From the NCBI GenBank assembly GCA_029785625.1, contig JAFLZI010000001.1:117860-181859 (forward strand): a stretch of 64,000 bases of DNA. Reading direction: 5' to 3'. The stretch is from Nitrososphaerota archaeon (GTDB lineage Archaea; Thermoproteota; Nitrososphaeria; Nitrososphaerales; UBA183). Positions within the stretch are counted from its first letter, which is position 1, and each line of letters starts with the position of its first letter. Positions 25,101 to 33,697 of the stretch are shown piece after piece. The notes below the pieces were generated by a model that did not search any database, was not told the DNA's origin, and was given only the letters and a program-made list of their open reading frames with translations. A program made the position numbers and the translations under genes.

Positions 25101-25997
25101 TTGAACATCGGCATCATCGGCGCCCCAGTCGATCTGGGGCAGCAGCGGCGGGGGGTGGACATGGGTCCGAGCGCGATCAGGATAGCCAACTTGGAGGCGC
25201 GACTCGAAGCCCTAGGGCACAAGGTGAAAGACTACGGCAACGTCCCCGTGGCAGACATGGCCACGGCGCACATGGGAGACAGGAAGGCCAGATACCTCGT
25301 CGACGTCGTGAGGCAGTGCGGTCTCCTGGCCGACAAGGTTTCGACCTGCCTGAGGCAGGGGTCCTTTCCTCTGGTGCTCGGTGGCGACCAGAGCGTGTCC
25401 GTCGGCACCCTCGCAGGGCTGGCCCGGACAGGGAGTGAGCGGGGGATAGTCTGGCTGGACGCCCACGGCGACTTCAACACGCCGAAGTCGACGCCGTCGG
25501 GGAACATCCATGGGATGGCGCTCGCAGCCATCCTGGGATACGGGGACCCCAAGCTGGCGGGGCTAGGCGGCGTCTCCCCGAAGGCGACGGAGAAGAACAC
25601 CGTCCTGGTCGGGTGCCGTGACTTCGACCGGGAAGAGGCCAAGGCGATAGCCCGCTCGAAGATGACGGTCTTCACCATGAAGGAGATCGACGAACTCGGC
25701 ATGACGTCGGTCATGCGGGAGGCCATCCGGATAGCCGGGACAGGCCTGGATCAGGTCCACCTCAGCTTCGACGTGGACGCGGTGGACCCGAGAGAAGCGC
25801 CGGGGACCGGGACCCAGGTGAGGGGAGGCCTCACCTATCGCGAGGCGCAGCTGGCGATGGAGATGCTGTTCGAGTCAGGGCAAGTGACCTCAGCCGAATT
25901 CGTAGAGGTGAACCCCATCCTCGACGTTGCCAACCAGACTGCCGAGCTCGCTGTCGAGCTCGCTCTCTCCCTCTTTGGCAAGAGGATAATCGGATAG
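25101..25997 (+). CDS. rocF: Arginase/agmatinase-family ureohydrolase
   Basis: 298 residues. The binuclear manganese motifs are all present: LVLGGDQSVSVG (the family G-G-D-H has Gln in place of His), VWLDAHGDFNTP and LSFDVDAVDPREAPGTGT. The enzyme hydrolyses arginine or agmatine to urea plus an amine. The opening LNIGIIGAPVDLGQQRRGVD is more typical of arginase. The usual first-ligand histidine is replaced (GGDQS), seen in some active homologues. I chose the TTG at 25101, 27 bases after GATTATTAACC. Confidence 0.87.
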   Translation: MNIGIIGAPVDLGQQRRGVDMGPSAIRIANLEARLEALGHKVKDYGNVPVADMATAHMGDRKARYLVDVVRQCGLLADKVSTCLRQGSFPLVLGGDQSVSVGTLAGLARTGSERGIVWLDAHGDFNTPKSTPSGNIHGMALAAILGYGDPKLAGLGGVSPKATEKNTVLVGCRDFDREEAKAIARSKMTVFTMKEIDELGMTSVMREAIRIAGTGLDQVHLSFDVDAVDPREAPGTGTQVRGGLTYREAQLAMEMLFESGQVTSAEFVEVNPILDVANQTAELAVELALSLFGKRIIG

Positions 25998-26073
25998 CCC
26001 TCCCCGCTGGCCTCCGCCGGGCCCTCGGGCGTCAGGGCATTTTATAACGAACCCAAAATGGGGGCTGCGAAAG

Positions 26074-27534
26074 ATGCAGTCGCAACCGACCGGCGCGCCA
26101 CAGCCTGGGGCCTCTCCAGAGGCGACTTCCCATCAGCTCAGGGCGCTCCTTGGCATGGTCGGGGTGGCGCTGCTCCTGAACTACGTCGAGACGATGATCA
26201 TCCCTGGAATCCTCACCATCCAGACCTTCTTTTCGACCACCGAAGGGACCGTGGCCTGGGTCACGTCGGCCTTCCTGATCGTGGGTTCGGCCGTATCGCC
26301 TCTGTTCGGGAAGTGGGGGGACAGCTACGGCAAGAAGAAGATGTTCCTGATCGCCCTGGTCTTCTACACCGCCGGGGTGGGGATGGCGGGCTTCTCGCCT
26401 TCAATCTACTTCCTCATAGCTGCCAGGGCAGTCCAGGGTATCGGGTTCGCCATAGTCCCGCTGGCGCTCGCTATCATAGCGGAGACCTTCCCCAACGAGC
26501 GCATCGCCACCGCCCAGGGGGTTGTCAGCGCGACGTTCGCCATCGGGGCTGCGGCCGGGCTCATAGGAGGGTCGTACATCATACAGGACTTCGGCTGGCA
26601 GTGGGCTTTCCACTCAGCCTTCATCCTCAGCCTCGTCCTCTTTGCCGTAGTCGCCAAGTTCCTCCCGCGGGGGAGCCCTGGGACAGGCCTCAAGGTGGGC
26701 TATGGGACCGTGGTCCTGCTCATGACGGGGGTGTCGCTCGTGCTCCTCTACCTGACCGAAGGGCCCTATGATGGATGGTACTCCGCCTACGGGCTGGCGG
26801 CACTGGCTACGGGAATCGCCCTGACCGCCGGCTTCTTCGTCGCAGAAAGCAGGAAGTCCAGCCCTCTGATTCAGCTCAGCTTGCTCCGCATAAGGAACGT
26901 CCTGGTGGCCAACGGCATCGGCGTAATCTCCGGGATCGGCCTCTTCATGCTCTTCTTCGCCGTCACCTTCTACGCCGAGGACCCCAAGCCGCTTGGGCTG
27001 GGCCTCGACCCCATCTCGGCAGGGCTCACCATAGGGCCCGCCGCCGTCCTCATGCTCATCGCGGGCCCGCTCATAGGCAGGCTCGTCACCAAAGCAGGGC
27101 CCAAACCAGCACTGGTGGTCGGGGGGGCCGTGGCCATAGTCGGCTTCTCGCTTTTCGTCCTCAACAGGGCGACGGCCACCGACATGGTCATCGCGACTTC
27201 GATATCGATGGTCGGGGCCGTGGCCGTCATCATCCCCATAGTCAACATGATCAGCGTCTCGCTTCCGAGAGAGACGGTGGCCACGGGGCTGGGACTCAAC
27301 ACGATGCTCAGGAACATCGGAGGGGCCATCGGGCCGGTGGTCGCTACGTCCATCATGAGCACCTACACCGCCACAGTCTCCATCCCGCATGGCGGGGTCC
27401 TGGTCCCGGCGTCCTTCCCGAACGCCACCGCGTTCGATTACGTGTTCTATCTGGGCATAGTAGCCATGTTCGTGGCCATCCTCTTCTCTCTGGCCTCCAA
27501 GAACTACGTCTTCAGGAAGCAGCCTCAGCGCTAG
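26074..27534 (+). CDS. MFS transporter, 14-helix drug exporter type
   Basis: 486 residues with about 14 membrane spans. The first loop is SPLFGKWGDSYGKKKMFL, the classical MFS motif A (G-x-x-x-D-x-x-G-x-K-x-x), and helix 5 region has ATFAIGAAAGLIGGSYI. It is not closely similar to the other MFS gene at 17.3 kb and lies in the opposite orientation. TATA is TTTTATAACG near 26045. Substrate unknown. Confidence 0.88.
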   Translation: MQSQPTGAPQPGASPEATSHQLRALLGMVGVALLLNYVETMIIPGILTIQTFFSTTEGTVAWVTSAFLIVGSAVSPLFGKWGDSYGKKKMFLIALVFYTAGVGMAGFSPSIYFLIAARAVQGIGFAIVPLALAIIAETFPNERIATAQGVVSATFAIGAAAGLIGGSYIIQDFGWQWAFHSAFILSLVLFAVVAKFLPRGSPGTGLKVGYGTVVLLMTGVSLVLLYLTEGPYDGWYSAYGLAALATGIALTAGFFVAESRKSSPLIQLSLLRIRNVLVANGIGVISGIGLFMLFFAVTFYAEDPKPLGLGLDPISAGLTIGPAAVLMLIAGPLIGRLVTKAGPKPALVVGGAVAIVGFSLFVLNRATATDMVIATSISMVGAVAVIIPIVNMISVSLPRETVATGLGLNTMLRNIGGAIGPVVATSIMSTYTATVSIPHGGVLVPASFPNATAFDYVFYLGIVAMFVAILFSLASKNYVFRKQPQR

Positions 27535-27627
27535 CCGGGCAGATCCCTTCACGCCGCCAATGGCGCCCTTCCCCCCTGTGCTCTCCTTCGCCTTAGCCGC
27601 GCAAGCACACCTCCAGCGGTCGCGTGA

Positions 27628-28032
27628 CTAATCTGGCGGAACCGAAGATGTCCCCTGCCTCTGTCCCCCTAGCCCATACTTCTTGGCGGTCTCCGACTGA
27701 AGCTTCCTCACCTCCCTGATCCTCTCAGCCAGCCTCCTTTCGAACAGAAGGTTCCTCGCCCCTGCATAGCACCAGAGGATCGAGACTGCGAGGCTCAGGA
27801 TCCCCACAGCCACCAGGCCCGGGGCCACCAGGTCCACAGTCTGGCTCGTGACCCCAAGCCCGTAGGGGACGACAACCAGTTGGACGAAGTAGCTGACAGC
27901 GAAGTAGGCGCCCGTGACAGTGGCGACGAGGGCGAGCATCCTGATCTTCTTTCCTCCTCGTTCCATGTGCCTGATGAACTCCTCCTGGAGCTCGATCATG
28001 GACACGCCGGGGTCCTTGTCCTCGGGCATCAT
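27628..28032 (-). CDS. Small membrane protein with two helices
   Basis: 134 residues from the ATG at 28032. Two membrane spans (about 36-60 and 68-92) lie between a charged N-terminal helix (SMIELQEEFIRHMERGGKKI) and a basic cytosolic tail (RRLAERIREVRKLQSETAKKY). No known family. The TATA is GCGTTATAAGC on the minus strand; the sequence just upstream of it carries one copy of AACTTGT, also found in the next promoter, so it may share regulation with the winged-helix gene. Confidence 0.6.
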   Translation of the reverse strand: MMPEDKDPGVSMIELQEEFIRHMERGGKKIRMLALVATVTGAYFAVSYFVQLVVVPYGLGVTSQTVDLVAPGLVAVGILSLAVSILWCYAGARNLLFERRLAERIREVRKLQSETAKKYGLGGQRQGTSSVPPD

Positions 28033-28077
28033 CTGTCTCAGGCCCACCGCTGCTTATAACGCAAGCTCACAACTTGT

Positions 28078-28341
28078 TCACTCCAGGGCGGAGAAGAGCA
28101 TCTTCAGGCCGCTGTCCAGCCTGCCGAGGACCTCCATCCCCTTCGGCGTCACCGAGTACCTCTCATGACCATCGGAGGCATCAGCTTTCACGAACCCATT
28201 CGTGGTCAGGAACTCCAGGTACTCCCCGAGCCTGTTGTACGGGATGTTGGTGGTCCGGGCCAGCCTGGTCGGGAGTTGGGGGCCCGATGCCATGGTCCTG
28301 AGAAGCTCCCAGTAGATCACCGTCGTGTCCCGGTTCCTCAA
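28078..28341 (-). CDS. Winged-helix transcriptional regulator
   Basis: 87 residues from a TTG at 28341. The pattern RDTTVIYWELLRTMASGPQL, then LARTTNIPYNRLGEYLEFLTTNG and HERYSVTPKGMEVL, matches single-domain winged-helix proteins common in Thaumarchaeota. The frame stays open up to 28422, but a start there would place the operator inside the gene. The 28341 start fits TATA-like CATATCAG at 28364-28371 (minus strand). It is divergent from the ATPase cluster and a plausible autoregulator of it. Confidence 0.65.
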   Translation of the reverse strand: MRNRDTTVIYWELLRTMASGPQLPTRLARTTNIPYNRLGEYLEFLTTNGFVKADASDGHERYSVTPKGMEVLGRLDSGLKMLFSALE

Positions 28342-28363
28342 CCGGCCCCCGGACGGACCCAGC

Positions 28364-28413
28364 CTGATATGAACAAGTTGTGCTCTCAACTTGTGCGTCA
28401 GTGCCTTAAGTAA
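28364..28413. promoter_or_regulatory. Divergent promoter with 8-base inverted-repeat operator
   Basis: ACAAGTTG (28373-28380) and CAACTTGT (28387-28394) form a perfect inverted repeat with a 6-base spacer. On the plus side CCTTAAGTAAACC (28402-28414) is a TATA box 26 bases before the TTG of the ATPase-like gene; on the minus side TTCATATCAGG serves the regulator gene. A single half site, AACTTGT at 28071-28077, lies before the neighbouring membrane-protein gene. Confidence 0.6.
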
Positions 28414-28433
28414 ACCATGCACCCGCTGACCCG

Positions 28434-29657
28434 TTGAGCGCGAAAGGAGACGGATGGCTCGGCTACTCCCTCGACAGGCCAGGGGGGCGCGTCGGGGTCC
28501 GTGGGCTGGGCGACCGCGTCCTCATCCTGGGCAGGCAGGCCGGTGCCATGGCGAGCCTGTTCGCCTACGCCGGGGCGGAGGCAGGGTCGGGGCTCACGAT
28601 TCTTGACATCGACGGCTCGATCTCCACCGACGTCCAAGGCTATTACAGGACGTTCGACTACCGCTCGATGCTGTACGAGGCGTTCCACCTCGAGGGGGAT
28701 GATGCGATGCACGGCCAGCTCGTCGCCTCTGCCTACGCCGCCGCCCTCGACCTCACCTCAGAGGACGAGGCGATACTCTCGGCCTCCCTGCAGAGGCTCT
28801 CGGAGCAGAACGACCTGGCGACCCCCGCCGCGCTGTACGACGTCCTGGGAGCGGTCGAAGGCTTCAGGGGGTACTATGTCGACAAGCTGAAGGGGAGGAT
28901 CGGGTCCCTCAGGCACCTCGACGCCACCAGGGCGGACGCATTCGACGAGCTGACGGCGGGACGAGCCCTGGTGACCTTCGCCAGCGCCCCCTACCCCCAG
29001 GCCGCAGAGCTCGCCGCGGGGCTCTACGTCGCCAAGCTCGTGCATCTCCTTTCCGGTCCGGTCTCCTCCCCAGACGCCCTCCTCATCACCGGCGCTCACC
29101 GTCTCTTCAGGCGCCTCACCCGCTACCAGAACCCAGCGAAGCTCCTGGCGCGCCTCCTCGAATCGAAAACCCCGCTCGTCCTCGCCACCTCCCTCCCTGC
29201 CCTCCTCAGCGGCGAGCTGACAGACTCGATGCAGGTAAGAGTCTACTCAAGCGAAGCATGGAACGGCAGGAATGCCCGGAGGCAGGCCGCGGCCCTCGCT
29301 TGCTCCTACACCGTCTGTGACGACCGCTCAGATGAGACGCAGGGGTTCGTCCCACGCATCATCAGGCCCATGTCTTTGCCCGGTGCCCCCAGGCTGGTCC
29401 TGCCCAAGAGACCCAGCGCGGAGCTCACGAAGACGATCCTCGACGAGGTCTCCAGGTATGAATCGGCCAACAGGCAGTCCGTGGTCTCCTACCTCTCCGT
29501 GCAGTTCCTCCCGGCGGACGTCGCGGCCGAGATAGACAGGCTCCATTCAGAGGGGTACCTGGTCCTTGAGCCGAAGGAGGCCGGCGGCGGCCCGAAGATC
29601 CTCTCTTACACCGTGACGGAGACAGGCAGGCGCCTCCTCCAGGGGCTGAGCGGGTGA
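28434..29657 (+). CDS. ATPase-like protein without a P-loop, winged-helix C-terminus
   Basis: 407 residues, start TTG 28434. The opening LGDRVLILGRQAGAMASLFA sits where HerA/VirB4-like ATPases have Walker A, but G-K-S/T is missing. A Walker B-like strand PDALLITGAHRLFRRL and a terminal TSLPALLSGELTDSMQVRV strand follow the HerA topology. The last 70 residues (RYESANRQSVVSYLSVQFLP ... GRRLLQGL) form a winged-helix domain. I infer a degenerate, DNA-associated relative of HerA. Ends overlapping the RadA-like gene by one base. Confidence 0.5.
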   Translation: MSAKGDGWLGYSLDRPGGRVGVRGLGDRVLILGRQAGAMASLFAYAGAEAGSGLTILDIDGSISTDVQGYYRTFDYRSMLYEAFHLEGDDAMHGQLVASAYAAALDLTSEDEAILSASLQRLSEQNDLATPAALYDVLGAVEGFRGYYVDKLKGRIGSLRHLDATRADAFDELTAGRALVTFASAPYPQAAELAAGLYVAKLVHLLSGPVSSPDALLITGAHRLFRRLTRYQNPAKLLARLLESKTPLVLATSLPALLSGELTDSMQVRVYSSEAWNGRNARRQAAALACSYTVCDDRSDETQGFVPRIIRPMSLPGAPRLVLPKRPSAELTKTILDEVSRYESANRQSVVSYLSVQFLPADVAAEIDRLHSEGYLVLEPKEAGGGPKILSYTVTETGRRLLQGLSG

Positions 29658-30664
29658 TGGAGCACCTCACCACCGGATGCTCCGCCGTGGACTCCCTGAC
29701 GGACGGCGGCCTGGCCACGGGGACGGTCACTCAGATCTTCGGGGAGAAGGCCCTGGGGAAGAGCATAATCTCCTTCCAGGCCGCCTGCCACGCGGCCGCG
29801 TGCGGCGGGAGCGCCGTCATACTCGACACCGAGCAGTCCTACGCGAGCTATCTCGTCCCATACTGGCGTGACAGGATGGCCAAGAGACTAGGGAAGGAAC
29901 TCAACGTCGCGGAGATAAAGCTCGAGAGGGCGCCAAAGGTCTCTCCGAAGAGGAAACCGGTGACGAGGGGACAGCTCATCAACGCGATCGACGGAGCCCT
30001 GAGCCATCTCGGAGTCTCCTACTCCGACTCCCACCTCAGCGCCGTGGCTGACATCTTCTCGCCTGACTTCACAGTCGAGCTCCCTCCGAAGGGGCCCTCG
30101 GTCCTCGTGTTCCAGACCCCTGAGGTGGTGGACCTGCTTAACCTCCACGGCATCGACGCGGCCAAGGAGGTCTCGAGCGGGGGGAGGGTCGAGCTGAAGA
30201 TGAGGCAGACGCCAACCTATCAGTCAGCGCTGCATCAGATCATCCGGGACACCGGCGCCAAGCTCCTCGTCTATGACTCGATATCCGCGCCGTTCAAGGC
30301 CTCCTTCCCGAGCACCCAGGACCTCCCTGCCCGGAGCGCGGGCCTCGCAATGCTGCTGGCCCACGCCCAGCGCCTCTGCGCCGAGTTCAAGATCGCCGTC
30401 CTGGTCACAAGCCACGTCTCCATCGACCCCATCAACCCCTGGGACCGGATACCCTACGGCGGTGTCATCCTGGGCCACGACGCGAAGTTCTCCCTCGAGC
30501 TCACGAAGTCCACGGCGTCGAGGAACAAAGACAGGAATCCGGAGGCGCTCAACCCGGACGAGAAGGAGGAGTGCACCAAGGCCTTCTGGGCCGCCAGGCA
30601 CCCAGCCCTCGAGGAGTACACCAGGTTCGCCTACGCCCGGCAGGACGGGGAGGGGTTCCACTGA
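29657..30664 (+). CDS. RadA/RecA-like ATPase paralogue
   Basis: 335 residues. It starts with CSAVDSLTDGGLATGTVTQIFG, as in RadA/RadB (usually LDxLLGGGIexGxxTEIFG), with Walker A GEKALGKS. Walker B is AKLLVYDSISAPF near residue 205. The C-terminal strand GGVILGHDAKFSLELTKS resembles the RadA C-terminus. Between them there is an insert of about 80 residues (75-160) not found in RadA. It lacks the N-terminal helix-hairpin-helix domain. It is the second gene of a tightly overlapping cluster. Probably a DNA-dependent ATPase. Confidence 0.75.
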   Translation: MEHLTTGCSAVDSLTDGGLATGTVTQIFGEKALGKSIISFQAACHAAACGGSAVILDTEQSYASYLVPYWRDRMAKRLGKELNVAEIKLERAPKVSPKRKPVTRGQLINAIDGALSHLGVSYSDSHLSAVADIFSPDFTVELPPKGPSVLVFQTPEVVDLLNLHGIDAAKEVSSGGRVELKMRQTPTYQSALHQIIRDTGAKLLVYDSISAPFKASFPSTQDLPARSAGLAMLLAHAQRLCAEFKIAVLVTSHVSIDPINPWDRIPYGGVILGHDAKFSLELTKSTASRNKDRNPEALNPDEKEECTKAFWAARHPALEEYTRFAYARQDGEGFH

Positions 30665-31704
30665 TGGGGTGGGGAGCGCGAATGCTCGCGGTCTTAGCGG
30701 GGCTAATCGCCCTGGGTCTCGGCGCGTGGCCCATCTTCCTGCTGGCCCTGGTCTACCTCGTCTACTCCTTCCGTAAGCCGAGGGCCCAGCGTGCGGTCAT
30801 GCTCAAGCAGCAGGTCCTGGCGAGGCCCCGGCGTCCCTGGGGCAGGTATACGGCGGGGGGCGTGCTTTTCCTGCTGGCGCTAGCCGCGGTGGAAGCCGGT
30901 GGGACGCTCTCGCCGATAGCCTTCTTCACGGGCGGGCTCGCCGTAGTCTTCTGGCCCCTCGCGCGCAGGCACGGGGTGGGGGGCGGGGTGGTCCCCATGA
31001 CTGACTCGATACTCCTCAGGAGCAGGCTCTTCCCGCTGCGCTGGCACGCACTCGCCGAGGTCAAGCTCGAAGCGCAGGATCAGACGAGGGGGGTCGCCGC
31101 CCTGGACGGCCGGCTCCTGGTCTTCGCGGGCAGGTCCCCCTCGGCGTTCCAGGTCGTGAGCGTCTACGCACTTGGTTACAGGGGAGCCGAGGAGAAGGTC
31201 CTCAGGACCCTGCGGTGCAAGGCGCGGATGCTATCGCAGAGGGGGGCCCACCTTCTCCCCCTGGACAGCCGCGACGCCGGCAAGAGGCTCTCACTGACGC
31301 TCGACCGCCTCGACATCGGGACCGAAGACCTGGAGGCCGTGTCGTCCCTCCCATTCGACGTCTTCGCCGTAAGGACCAAGGAGGGGTTGGTCGTCTCCCA
31401 CAGGGCGTTCAGGCTCTCCGAGCCTGCGGGTACCCCCTCCATACCCCCTTCCGATCTCACCCCCGCCAGGCAGCCTCTCTTCGCCGAAGTCGTCGAGAAG
31501 ATCCAGGAAAGGCACGGCTGGCCCGGGCCCGACGCGTTCTCCCCTTTCCTCGCCGCGCTGGACGCCTCCAGGACGGAGCCGTTCTCCGACAGGGTCATGG
31601 CCAGGGGCGAAGCGGAAGGAAAGGTGTCCGTCGAGACCCCGGGGGGCGCCGAAGTGAAGCTCACCAGGGCGCAGTTGAGGGCTGTGGCGCGGATCTATGC
31701 CTAG
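30664..31704 (+). CDS. Membrane protein of the ATPase cluster
   Basis: 346 residues. Four hydrophobic helices in the first 105 residues (about 7-22, 24-36, 58-76 and 80-95), then a large soluble part from 110 to the end without a recognised domain (RLFPLRWHALAEVKLEAQDQ resembles a PH-like fold used by small membrane proteins). The ATG shares bases with the stop of the RadA-like gene (ATGA arrangement). No homologue comes to mind. It might anchor the ATPases at the membrane. Confidence 0.6.
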   Translation: MGWGARMLAVLAGLIALGLGAWPIFLLALVYLVYSFRKPRAQRAVMLKQQVLARPRRPWGRYTAGGVLFLLALAAVEAGGTLSPIAFFTGGLAVVFWPLARRHGVGGGVVPMTDSILLRSRLFPLRWHALAEVKLEAQDQTRGVAALDGRLLVFAGRSPSAFQVVSVYALGYRGAEEKVLRTLRCKARMLSQRGAHLLPLDSRDAGKRLSLTLDRLDIGTEDLEAVSSLPFDVFAVRTKEGLVVSHRAFRLSEPAGTPSIPPSDLTPARQPLFAEVVEKIQERHGWPGPDAFSPFLAALDASRTEPFSDRVMARGEAEGKVSVETPGGAEVKLTRAQLRAVARIYA

Positions 31705-32095
31705 CCCCGGGGACACCTCCAGGGGCCTCGGCAGGGCCTTCCGGATGGTCGAGGTCCTTGTGCAGGCTGACCTCCTCAACGAAGCGAGGAAGGCGGTGCA
31801 CGTCGCCTTCGGGGGCTCTCCGGAGTACAGGCTGGTCTGCGTCCTGACCAACGCCCAGGAGGCGCTCCCCCTCCGGGAGATTGGTTCGAGGTGCGCGGCG
31901 GGGAGGCGGTCGGTTCTGAGGGAAGGGCGGTTCAGGCTGGCCCTGGAAAGGCTGGAGCGATACGGGGTCGTGACCAACGTTGGGTCCCGCGAGAGGCCGC
32001 GATACCAGATGAACACCCTGGACGACGGGGCGAAGATGCTTGCTTTGCTCATCCGGGGCGAAAGGCTTCGGCCGCTCGGTGACGCTGGTCCCTGA
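31697..32095 (+). CDS. Winged-helix protein of the ATPase cluster
   Basis: 132 residues, ATG overlapping the end of the membrane protein gene by 8 bases. The central part (LVCVLTNAQEALPLREIGSRCAAG ... RLALERLERYGVVTNVGSRERPRYQ) is a winged-helix fold in which the wing is RERPRYQMNT. It is likely DNA-binding. The 3' end overlaps the convergent HerA-like gene by 47 bases, so both cannot be fully free of antisense pairing. Confidence 0.65.
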   Translation: MPSPGDTSRGLGRAFRMVEVLVQADLLNEARKAVHVAFGGSPEYRLVCVLTNAQEALPLREIGSRCAAGRRSVLREGRFRLALERLERYGVVTNVGSRERPRYQMNTLDDGAKMLALLIRGERLRPLGDAGP

Positions 32096-33221
32096 ACGCT
32101 CCCACTACCAGGTCGCCTAGGACATTCTTCCGTTGTCCGTCGGTGCCAATCCTGACCCTGACCGCGTCCTTTGGCTCCGGGTGGTTCACCTGAAGCATCC
32201 CCACCCCCACAGGGAGCCGCCTCAGCGAGTCTTTCACATTCGAACCTACGAAGAACCCCGCCGCGGCTTCCAGGTCCGTCTCGTTGTTCAGCATGTGGCA
32301 GATGAGGGTGTTGCTGTTCGCGATGACGTTCTGGCTCAGCAGCGAGGGCCTGCTCGCGCAGACCACCAGGGAGAATCCATACTTTCGGAGCTCCATGGCG
32401 CACCTCTCCGGGATGCTCGTGTAGTCCTTCAAGACCGGAGCCAGGTTCTGGGCCTCATCGATGACCATCACCAGACGCAGCGCCTCCGTCCTCCCCCGCT
32501 TCCTGGTCTCTTCGTATACCTCCTTGAGCAACAGCTGGCTCAGCATGTTCTTCGCCCTGTCGTCCGGGAGCCCCGAGAGGTCCACTACCTTCACCCCGGC
32601 CCCGAAGAGGCTGGTTGTCTCGAACCCTCCGCCCTGGGCGTCGAGGGTCCTTCCTATGGCGCCGTGGGTCAGGGGCCAGAGCTTTGAGACCAGCGCTTCT
32701 ATCGACTCTACCCACCCCCTGAGCTTGAAGAGCTCGTCCTCGGCCTCTTGGAGCCTCCGGACCAGCTCGCGGACAGGCAGGGGCCTCTGGGTCCCGTGGA
32801 AGTATGACTCCAGGGCGTCTCTGAGCACCCGGTTCTGCAGCGGGGAGAGGCCAACCCCGAAGCTCACCCTGCTGTAGTGCTCCAGGAGCGAGATCCATTC
32901 GTCCGTGCGCTCGTGGTCGAACTTCCCGCGCGGGTCGAAGGGAGAAATGGCGAAGTCGCTCCCGGGGGTGAGCACCGCCGGCGCGGCCGACCTGAGGAGT
33001 TCCACGTACTCCCCCGTCCTGTCCAGGACGACGACCGCCTTGCCAAGCGCGCCCAGCTCCCGGGCGATCATCGCGGCGCAGGTCGACTTCCCCGACCCAG
33101 TGGTCCCAAGTATCGCGACATGCCTGCTGAGCGCCTCCAGGTCCAGGGTGACGACCCCCCTCGGGGTGGGGTCGAGGGTGCGCAGCTGCTCCCCGACGAC
33201 TATGGAGCCTTTCGGGGCCAT
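32049..33221 (-). CDS. HerA/VirB4-like ATPase
   Basis: 390 residues: N-terminal strand SRHVAILGTTGSGKSTCAAM (Walker A, near residue 40), then VVVLDRTGEYVELL, and Walker B RLVMVIDEAQNLAPVLKD. The core matches HerA-type translocases, though the protein is shorter than the repair HerA at 15.5 kb and lacks its HAS barrel. In Crenarchaeota, HerA/VirB4 proteins power DNA uptake (CedB). It faces the cluster on the opposite strand and ends in the winged-helix gene. Confidence 0.8.
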   Translation of the reverse strand: MAPKGSIVVGEQLRTLDPTPRGVVTLDLEALSRHVAILGTTGSGKSTCAAMIARELGALGKAVVVLDRTGEYVELLRSAAPAVLTPGSDFAISPFDPRGKFDHERTDEWISLLEHYSRVSFGVGLSPLQNRVLRDALESYFHGTQRPLPVRELVRRLQEAEDELFKLRGWVESIEALVSKLWPLTHGAIGRTLDAQGGGFETTSLFGAGVKVVDLSGLPDDRAKNMLSQLLLKEVYEETRKRGRTEALRLVMVIDEAQNLAPVLKDYTSIPERCAMELRKYGFSLVVCASRPSLLSQNVIANSNTLICHMLNNETDLEAAAGFFVGSNVKDSLRRLPVGVGMLQVNHPEPKDAVRVRIGTDGQRKNVLGDLVVGAFRDQRHRAAEAFRPG

Positions 33222-33697
33222 GCCCGTCGTCGGGCGTGACTCTCCTTTGAAGGGTGGCTCACAGATCGTGACAGTGCCGCGGGTTCAGAGTCACGAAACG
33301 TTACCTTGTGGTGCCGTCCCCGCACGAAACCGTGCCCACGGTCACGACGTGTGAATGAAAGGCTGTGGTTTGGTAACGCTTTGTGAAGCAGTATAGAAAT
33401 CTGGGTAACATCCCAGAGGTTTCCGTGCCCCATCGGAGTGCAAGATGAACGCCCGATCGAGAGGTCAGGCGCGAGACAGGTCCGCATAGGAACGGCCCGC
33501 GAGCAAAGCACGCTGAAGGTGGGGAGGCGACCGACTGACCATGCGGAAGGAGGAAAGGGAAGACAAGGAAACGGTTGTGACTGGTCATCAGTACAGCGAA
33601 GCAATGGACCAGTTCTAACAGACCACCAACACATCCAAACTTTCGCAACAGATTCGGTCGTTGTTCAGGACTGGCACAGCCTGGCCGTTAAGAGGAA
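33222..33697. other. Intergenic boundary of the low-GC island
   Basis: No convincing gene. Short inverted repeats occur (for example CGTTACC at 33298-33304 with GGTAACG near 33372). GC falls from the left side to about 50% on the right, so this stretch marks the island boundary. A small structured RNA cannot be excluded, but none is recognised. Confidence 0.4.

Noticed and set aside
28342..28422. N-terminal extension of the winged-helix regulator
   Set aside because: It would place the inverted repeat and the TATA element inside the coding region, and the extra residues do not fit the fold.
33290..33697. RNase P or SRP RNA in the island boundary
   Set aside because: Some hairpins and a GAGGAAAG-like stretch occur, but the conserved cores of these RNAs are not present in the right order.
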